Assembly: GCA_018907035.1 (NCBI GenBank)
Contig: JACCIC010000017.1
Coordinates: forward strand, 248,001 to 312,000
Reading direction: 5' to 3'
Length of the DNA: 64,000 nt
DNA from: Sycobia sp. Sy_11
Taxonomy: Eukaryota; Arthropoda; Insecta; Hymenoptera; Epichrysomallidae
Numbering within the stretch: position 1 is the first letter of the stretch; each line of letters starts with the position of its first letter. Both the position numbers and the translations under genes were made by a program. Of the stretch, positions 56,526 through 64,000 are shown one piece after another. The notes beneath the pieces were generated by a model. It made no database searches, had not been told where the DNA came from, and worked only from the letters and a program-made list of their open reading frames with translations.

Positions 56526-58314
56526 GTATATTACATTAATTATTTTGTACATATTTAATTTTATTTGAAATATTTTTTAAATATATATTTAAATTCTATT
56601 ACAATTGTCTCTACCTTATTTTTTATCTCATTTACGACTTGAATAATCTATTAATTTAAATCAGTCTCATATAACATTTTATTAAACAAATTTATGAATA
56701 TATTCATATAAATATATATATATATATATATTTATTTATTTATTTATTTATTTATTTATTCTTATTCTATTTATAGGTAATACACAAAAATTAATTGGTT
56801 TGAACAATATTTGTCGCAATGAAAATAATTTCATTTCACATATAAAATGTATGAGTGTAATTGCAAAGCAGTTTGAATGGCCAAATAAGTTTAATAATAA
56901 TATGAAATTTCAAATATGCAGCAATATTTTAAGGTATATATTTCTAAGAATAAAAATGATAATATTTATGTTAAAATAATTATTTGCATACAAATTATTA
57001 AAAGATGAAATATTTAAACTAATGAAACAAATATTTTATTATTGTATACAATAATAGGGTTGTTGCATCAAACAATAGTATGCTTTTTATTTTTTTAAAA
57101 CTTAAATAAAATTATTTCAAAATTTTTTGTAAAAGAATTTTTATTTTCTATAATAATTAAGCTTAAAAAACAATTTCAAAATTCAAATAATTTTGCTATC
57201 TAAATAAGCGATTCTTATTGTTAGAATTGTGAAATACACCATATTGTGATAACAGTGTACACTTCATGTAGAAAAAAGATATTATTTTTTCATCACATTT
57301 CTGGCTTTTATATGCTGTTTGATAGGAATAAAAAATGCGTACCTATTGAATTATTATTCTAATAAAAAAATATCTTTTTTAATTTCGAATTAAAACAGTT
57401 TTACATTAATTTTCTTTATGAAAATATACTTTCCATATTGAATATACGCAATCCATTACAATGCTAAGTCAAGAATTTGGTGATCACAGTTCTTTGTATT
57501 TACGGATGTGTTTATGAATACTACAATTATTGCTTTAAATGAGTAAAAAACTTTTTCAAAGCAATATAAGATAAGAGAAAACCATTGTTCAAATTGATAA
57601 ATCTCAAAAATGAATGCACAACCTTTGAGGAGACTTAAGTGTTTCTGGAGTATTTTCCTAGTTTATTAAAAGTTAACGTTCTTGTTACTTTTTTTATGAC
57701 TAAATATGCACTAATAAAATTTGGGAAAAAATATTTGTCAATACAATTATTTATAACCTATTTAATGAAAATGTTTTCAAAAATCAAGTAACAACTCTAT
57801 TATTTACAAAAATGATCATGTGAAAAATATTTAATTCTATTCTATGTATTTTTAGTGAATCATTAAATAAGCTACTGATTTCAAAAAAAGAATATCCTGC
57901 AACAGGTTGCAGGACAGTAACAAAATTTTCTTACCGATCAGGGAAGAGAAAATCTGTCAAAACTGTTCTTAAAAGATTTTATAGATTAAATTGGTGAGTT
58001 TATTGAATGACATAATTATAATACTACGTAGTAAATTTCATAATTTTCATAAAATTAAATTAATTAATTTTAGGGGGATTTGGATTCGTACTAAAGCTGG
58101 TCGACATAAACATTTATGGAAAAAAAGTATAAAACGTAGAATTAGACTTAAACAACATGTATTTTGTAATTCAACACAATCATGGATGTTAGATAAAATG
58201 GTTACAAAGTTCTGGAAGCGTCCAAAATATTTTGTAGATGATCCTTACGAACCTTATCATAAAAGAGAAGAATTTCGATTGACACAAAGTAATCCTAGAT
58301 TTCTACCTGAATAA
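56179..58314 (+). CDS. mRpL35: Mitochondrial large-subunit ribosomal protein bL35m (mRpL35)
   Basis: Four exons (56179-56209, 56777-56933, 57856-57993, 58074-58314) splice in phase to 188 aa and a TAA stop. Splice sites are C|GTAAGT, AG|GTATAT and TG|GTGAGT with AG acceptors. The N-terminus (MIRLFSAALRRNTQKLIG) looks like a mitochondrial presequence. The C-terminal half carries the bL35m block: SVKTVLKRFYRLNWG, GRHKHLWKKSIKRRIRLKQH, WMLDKMVTKFWKRPKYFVDD, PYEPYHKREEF. The protein is a structural component of the 39S mitoribosomal subunit. Intron 2 (922 bp) is plain AT-rich DNA. Identification is firm from the conserved C-terminus. Confidence 0.95.
56478..56522. repeat. (TA)n in mRpL35 intron 1
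   Basis: About 22 TA units; a (TTTA)n tract follows at about 56729-56760, just before exon 2. Confidence 0.95.
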
Positions 58315-58344
58315 TTTAACTTATATCTAAATTTAATGTTGATA

Positions 58345-58350
58345 AATAAA
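58345..58350 (+). terminator. Polyadenylation signal of mRpL35
   Basis: AATAAA lies 31 nt after the mRpL35 stop codon and is followed by a T-rich stretch, consistent with a short 3' UTR. Confidence 0.65.
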
Positions 58351-59450
58351 GTGTATGATTTTAATTGAATTGCATTAAAAACACCTTAGTTATTAAATTA
58401 GTTACTTACTAAATTTATTTCTTTTAATCTAGTATTGATAATTATTTACCAAAATATTGAAAATTAATTTAATTGGAATTAAATAATAAATTAAATGTAT
58501 GAATTTCTTATGATATGATAATTTATATGATTTATACTATTATTTTAAAAATTGTATTAATAGAAATATTATATATGTGTATGTTTTTAAAAAATTTTTA
58601 AAGTATGATAGGTTTAAAAATTTCAATCAATTATCCATTGATAATTGATTTAGTATAAAAGGTAGTGTTCGTAAAATATGTACTATTGTAAACTATGTAT
58701 TATCTATGTACTTATTGTGTTATAGTTTCATTACTAACTCCAAATTTCAATAAATTAATATAAAAAGTTAATTTGATAATATCTGTTAATTCAAATAAAC
58801 GGTTAATAAAATTCAATATCTAAATAGCCTTCATTTTTGTTAAAAGATTCAAGTAAGTAAATTAGTAATTTTGATTTTTTTGTCGAAAGCCGTGTAAATA
58901 TCAGGTAACAAGAAAATTAACACGTAAGGAATAAAATAAATATCTGGTAAGAATAATTCTACAACCTATAAATGAATATATATGTAAGATAAAACAAGCA
59001 AGTCTATTTATATGATCCATGTACAAAAAAAGTATTGTAAAATCCGGTAATTTTGATTCAATCTATTTAGTGCTATGCAAAAAGAATCAGACTTCTGAGC
59101 TTCCTTTTGTTGTCCTATTGTAATCTTATTTTTATTTATGTTTGAAAAAATTTTTGATTATAGTTTATTGTTATTTCTAGAAGGGTAAAATAGAATTATA
59201 TTTTAAAAACTCAAACTTTTCTCATTAATGATAAATTAAACAGAACATTTGTATATCAAGAAAATCTATGAAAATTCACTTATATAAACATATTCAGAAA
59301 GCATTAGATGTGCGTAAACAGCTATTCTGTAAGGCTGCAACTTGCTGTAATGTAACTTCAGTAGGCTGTATAACCTTTAATTGCAACCGTCCGCAAAAAG
59401 TGTTTGCTTGAAAAACTTGAAAACGAGTTGAGTGCTGAATAAATAAATAA

Positions 59451-59503
<53 letters not shown>

Positions 59504-60382
59504 TAGAAAGAATAATAGTCGCAACCACGAGTTACCACGATGTAGAAAAAGCCATCAGAGGCAAGAAGAAAGTTTCAATCATTTTCAATGCATAAGCTAC
59601 AATAAACTGATATAACTAAACGCGTTTAATATTAATAGTCCATATCTGTTCATATTAGCTGCCTTTAAGATGTAACTATAGTTTGTAAGTTATATGGATC
59701 TACAGGAGTCTCTTTTTGTCCTTCGTTCTATGTGTTTGATACATTTTTGATGATAAGCACAGTTATAATCGCAATTTTCAAAGCAGCTACCTACAAAAAT
59801 TTTTGCTCCAGCAAAAAAATTTGCACCGTTCGTCATTTTCACAAATTATAAGTGTTGGTCAGTGAACAAACGGGGAATATTGGTAATTTGATAATTGCAT
59901 GTAATCGTACATTAGCGAACATAATTCTCGACAACGGTTAGCGAGGAAAGAAGCGTAACTAAAAAAAGAAATAAAAAAATTATGCTGCAACACGGAAAAT
60001 TTCGTATACTCAGTACTTTGTACTGCCAACAACTAATCAACGGTTTCGATGGCAAGAGTTTGAAAGTGCGTTGGAATGAACGTATCACCGGCCGAAATTT
60101 TTCAATTAGCAGGGCTGCTAATATGAGGTTCGTGTAGCTTCGTATTAATCTTATATTATTTTTCTTTTGTGTAACCTTATGAAACATTACGCACTGCAAC
60201 CTTTCATTATAATGCAAAAATTACATAATTCGTACACGTGTCTGAACATATGCGCTCATCTGGAGATTCTATTTTCTATATAATAATTATACATTGCATG
60301 TACATTATAAAACCAATTGCGTGATTACTCCTCAGCCAATAGTACATGCTAGTAGCGATCAGAGCATCATCAGAAGCTCAAC
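58351..60382. other. Intergenic AT-rich DNA
   Basis: No gene recognised. Holds a (TA)n tract at about 59455-59500. Confidence 0.5.
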
Positions 60383-61003
60383 CAGAGGTGCCAAGCGGTA
60401 CTGCCAACTCGGGCATGCGTGTTAGAGGCTTTACCCCTTCACGCACTGATTGGCTGAAACTCGCGCGATATTTTAAAGTTATATGATCTGTATGATTGTA
60501 TAAAGCAACAAGCAAGACTGTTAAAAACATTATTGATGCTAATATATAACTGTGGCCGCATGCATATAAATATTTTACATGTCCAGTACTAAAAACTCAT
60601 TAATTAAGATTATTAATTATTAAGATTATTATTAATTATTAAGATTATGATTAATATTATTATTAACTATTATAATAATTATTAAATATTATAATTATTA
60701 ATATTATTATTAATTAAAATCAAAATTCAATATTAAAATTATTATTAATAGTTATGATTATTTTAAATACTATTTTTAAGAATAATATAATAGTACAAAT
60801 ATTATTATTAAAAATAATAATTATTATTATTTAATATAATTTATAGCATTAATAATTTTTTTTAATAATTTTGCTTGTTATTTTATACGATCATATAGAT
60901 CATATAACTTTAAAATATCGTGCGGATTTCAGCCAAGTAGCGCGTGGAGAGGTAAAGCCTCTAACGTGCATGCCCGAGTTGGCAGTAACGCCTGGCACCT
61001 CTG
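60383..61003. mobile_element. hAT-type foldback MITE (621 bp) with 8-bp target duplication
   Basis: Inverted arms of about 160 bp (60383-60547 and 60841-61003) start with CAGAGGTGCC, the CAGNGNTG-type terminus of hAT elements. AGCTCAAC is duplicated exactly at 60375-60382 and 61004-61011, the 8-bp target duplication of hAT transposition. The centre is an ATT/AAT-rich tract with no ORF. Confidence 0.88.
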
Positions 61004-61011
61004 AGCTCAAC

Positions 61012-61873
61012 TAGGGTCAGACTCAGACCCTAGTTAGCACGTTCCACAGCACAGGATCACGGACATCGTGGTCTATATTAATATCTGCTTTTCATTCTGT
61101 TATTATTATAAGGACATTGAAAGGGCAATGATAAGCTTACGGCTCTTGAGTACGTGACTCGATTTATATTGATGAAGGCTCTGTAGACTTTGAATCTAGA
61201 CTTTGATCACCCACTGAATTCAATGATTATCAACGTATAAACTTTTGTTTTAACTTGATATTCTTTCAATTTAAACTGTAATAAATAAAAAATCTTATTG
61301 ACAAACTTGACTATAAAAAGCTACAATCAGATATATGGATAACAATTAGCAAATTCTAGTCAATCGTAATAAAAATATAATAAATTAGCGGTATTGTTTA
61401 GCTTAAACATATTTTTAAAAAATACGAGTATGACGTAGATTTTAATGTTAACGTAGTGGAAATCCATGTCTGATACTACATACTAAAAATAATTCATAAA
61501 TCACATACATTATTTCTATTTTCCTTCACATTCAAACAGCATACTTTGCATTTATATTTATTATAATCTACTCTGTATTGTTAGTTATTGATATTTTAAA
61601 CAATTCCTGTAATTCCGATTTAACACAAACATTGGTCTAAGGAGTAGAGTCATTTTCTGATTCTGTTTGTTTATTTATAATATTAGAGTGATTGTGGACA
61701 TAATCTCACTTATGATAAAATGATCTATTAAAGAAATTGTTAAAAATACATTATATGAATTACTTATGTATATTATAGAGTAATTGCAATCATTTATTTT
61801 ATTCTGAAAATTGTAGTATAACATTTTAAAGAACATATAATACATCGTTTACAACCTTAAATGTATATTATTT
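61012..61873. other. Intergenic sequence, nothing recognised
   Basis: AT-rich with no readable gene or repeat boundary. Confidence 0.5.
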
Positions 61874-63470
61874 AATATATATAATTGAATACAGAGCTGT
61901 TTCGAAAAATATAAAACCTGATAAAAATTCTACATAGATAGATTACGTATACATTTTGATTCGCTTGATTACAAATATTATAGAAATTGGTCACAAAAAA
62001 GTTTTTGGAAAAAATTGAATAAAAAATTATATATGAGATCAATATATAAAACTTATTTTCCATGCAATTTTTCTCTATAAGAAAAAAATAAAACCGGATA
62101 CAAAAAGATCGATTAAAAAAGAAATTGCAGGGAATAAACTTGGTGAACAAAATTTGTGAAATAAACAAAAATTTGATAAAAGTCAAACCAGTTTAAAAAA
62201 CATAATATAAAAACCAAAAAAAATTGGTTCAAAAAAATAGAAAAATAAATTTAAATAAAATTAGTTCAAAAAAAGGTAAAAAGAAAAAGTACGAAATATC
62301 GATAAGATTGATTTTTCTGAGTCAGTGCCAAACATCCCAATTTAACTATACCAATGAACTTCTTTTCACGCGTTGATGATTTTTTGATTTATAGAGTTGA
62401 TTAAAAAAGGCTTAGTCGAATTATATGGTCGAAAATGCCCGAACAGTATTTGTAATAAGACTGTCCTCATGTCAAATGTAATAAAAAACTCCTTTTGTCA
62501 GATTTTTGTACCCCAAAGTGGTCCGGCGATCCTCGCAGATCCAAAAAGATCTACGAACATTGTTTCTAAATATCGTAGCTTCTAAAACAGTTAACGGAAC
62601 CAGCTGTACATAAAAAATTTTATTTTTAAGAGATCTATCTATCAAACAATTTTATATAAAACATAAGTTTTATTCTATTAATTCATTGCCGTTTATTACA
62701 ATTACTTTAGCTAATAATAATACATTTATAGATTTTTAATCCATAAACTAACAATATTTATATTATATATGTAAATTTTTTCATAGAAAAACAAAAAAAA
62801 TGTTCGTATATAAGAGCAATATTTATATAAAATATTTTTCGGAAATATTTCGAAGTAGCTTGACAAAAAATAAATTATATAACGAAATTACAGCTGACAA
62901 CTATGGACCATTAAAACAAATGGCTGAGTACATTTTATATGTATCTTCCTAAATAACAGCATGTATAGTTTAGCAGAGATAATATAAGCAGTCTATTATA
63001 TGGTAGTAGTCTATCGACATTTCGTATTTTTTTTTACATTTTTTAAAACCAATTTTCTTTCAATCTATTTTGTTGAAATCAGTTTTATTTAAAAATTTTT
63101 TTATTTTTTAACTACTTTTTTTTCTTATGTTTTTTTAAACTGGTTTGATTTTTATAAAATTTTTTTTTATCTCACAATTTTGTTTCACCAAATTTTTTAC
63201 TGCAATTTCTTTTTCAATCGACTGTTTTGTATTCGATTTTATTTTTATCTTTTAGAGGAAAATTACATGGAAATTAAGTATTATATTTTGATATGATCTA
63301 TATTTTTTTATTCAATTTGTTCCAAAACCTTTTTTTGTTATCAATCACTATAATATTAGGAATCAATCGACTCAAAATCTATACTTAATCTATCTATCCA
63401 GAATTTTTATCAGTTTTTTGTATAAATCTGACAAGTTGTTCGAAACATCTCTGTTTCAATTATATATATT
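61874..63470. mobile_element. Large foldback element (1.6 kb)
   Basis: Arms of roughly 440 bp (61874-62310 and 63005-63470) are inverted, diverged copies: for example AATTGAATACAGAGCTGTTT on the left against the complement of CAATTATATATATT at the right end, and CCTGATAAAAATTCTACATA matched on the right. The unpaired centre (62311-63004) has one 62-codon frame without recognisable motifs. No clear target duplication. Confidence 0.7.
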
Positions 63471-63544
63471 GTAAAATGTATAGGTTAGTGCGACCTATAC
63501 ATGTTAATATTTTTAACAAATAGGAAAAAAGGGAGGTAAAAAGG

Positions 63545-63549
<5 letters not shown>

Positions 63550-63580
<31 letters not shown>
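63550..63580. repeat. (GA)n microsatellite
   Basis: About 15 GA units. Confidence 0.95.
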
Positions 63581-63584
<4 letters not shown>

Positions 63585-63779
63585 GAATAAAGAGGAATAT
63601 AATATAGGAAAATTATTATTATAATATAGTTAGTTTATTTTACCTGACAAGTTGTTAGTAAAAATTTTTGCTCTTTTATTCTCTTGGCTATTGTCGAATA
63701 TTGAAAATCATTACTAATATTCAATCGTGATAGTGAATTTTCGTTCACTTATATAAATTGTGCAAAAGATAGTTTCTTG

Positions 63780-64000
63780 TTTATAAAAAGATTATTGCCG
63801 AGGAAAGGCATTCAAACCGGCCGGTTATATAACACCAAGGAGCTCACGTTCATTTCGTCGTTGGGTCGTATTTTTTTCGGCGTCGGTGTATTAAGGTTGG
63901 TGTATTTTTCTTTTTATATATTTATTGTGCTTTTAGTTTTCGGTACAATATTATATACTTTTAATTTTCTTTATTCGTTTTCTTCCCGATTGAAATTATT
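63780..64000. other. CpG-containing segment at the right edge
   Basis: 63800-63900 is GC-richer (CCGGCCGGTTATATAACACC; TCGTCGTTGGGTCG) and is followed by a T-rich stretch. It could be the 5' UTR or promoter of a plus-strand gene outside the window; no start codon with a readable product is present. Confidence 0.3.

Noticed and set aside
61872..62186. 104-aa hydrophobic frame on the minus strand
   Set aside because: AT-rich composition (F/I/Y/N) inside a foldback arm; no homology.
61874..63470. hAT classification of the large foldback
   Set aside because: CAGAG ends are present, but no 8-bp duplication is found and similarity continues past the supposed ends.

Overview
The window looks like hymenopteran, most likely ant, chromosomal DNA: about 70% A+T, split genes with GT/AG introns, many (TA)n microsatellites, and a dense mix of mariner, Penelope-like, R1-clade and foldback elements. 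The species cannot be named from the sequence.

Two host genes are readable. The minus strand carries a 51-kb mitofilin/MIC60 gene, the core scaffold of the MICOS complex in the mitochondrial inner membrane. Thirteen coding exons chain in phase from 56036 down to 5370, giving 678 codons; the last exon lies outside the window to the left. A 27-nt in-phase candidate cassette exon sits in intron 10. On the plus strand, a four-exon, 188-aa gene for mitochondrial ribosomal protein bL35m (mRpL35) starts only 142 bp from the MIC60 start codon, so the two mitochondrial genes share a short divergent promoter.

Nearly everything between the MIC60 exons is mobile or structured DNA. 1-12.6 kb: decayed mariners, plus one nearly intact 1286-bp mauritiana-type mariner nested next to an older one. 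13.1-14.7 kb: a TTAA-flanked, Kolobok/Mutator-like element with a deleted transposase. 17.8-27.2 kb: Penelope-like fragments carrying hammerhead-like motifs, a BEL/Pao integrase fragment, a second full-length mariner, and a foldback element. 32.3-37.0 kb: a 4.7-kb R1-clade retrotransposon inserted in a (CA)n tract. 37.3-39.7 kb: a tRNA-derived SINE and an inverted duplication of part of MIC60 that includes an exon with intact splice sites. 44.7-48.6 kb: a second foldback element, a complete type III hammerhead ribozyme in a cluster of hairpins, and a large foldback with a mariner in its loop. 49.0-51.2 kb: an element with 60-bp tandem repeats that reverse polarity, then perfect palindromes. 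58.3-64 kb is intergenic and holds a hAT-type MITE with an 8-bp target duplication and a 1.6-kb foldback.

The most unusual item is the hammerhead at 45664-45732. All core nucleotides are present, stem I is a perfect 7 bp, and 9 nt of loop I are exactly complementary to 9 nt of loop II. It belongs to no element recognised here.
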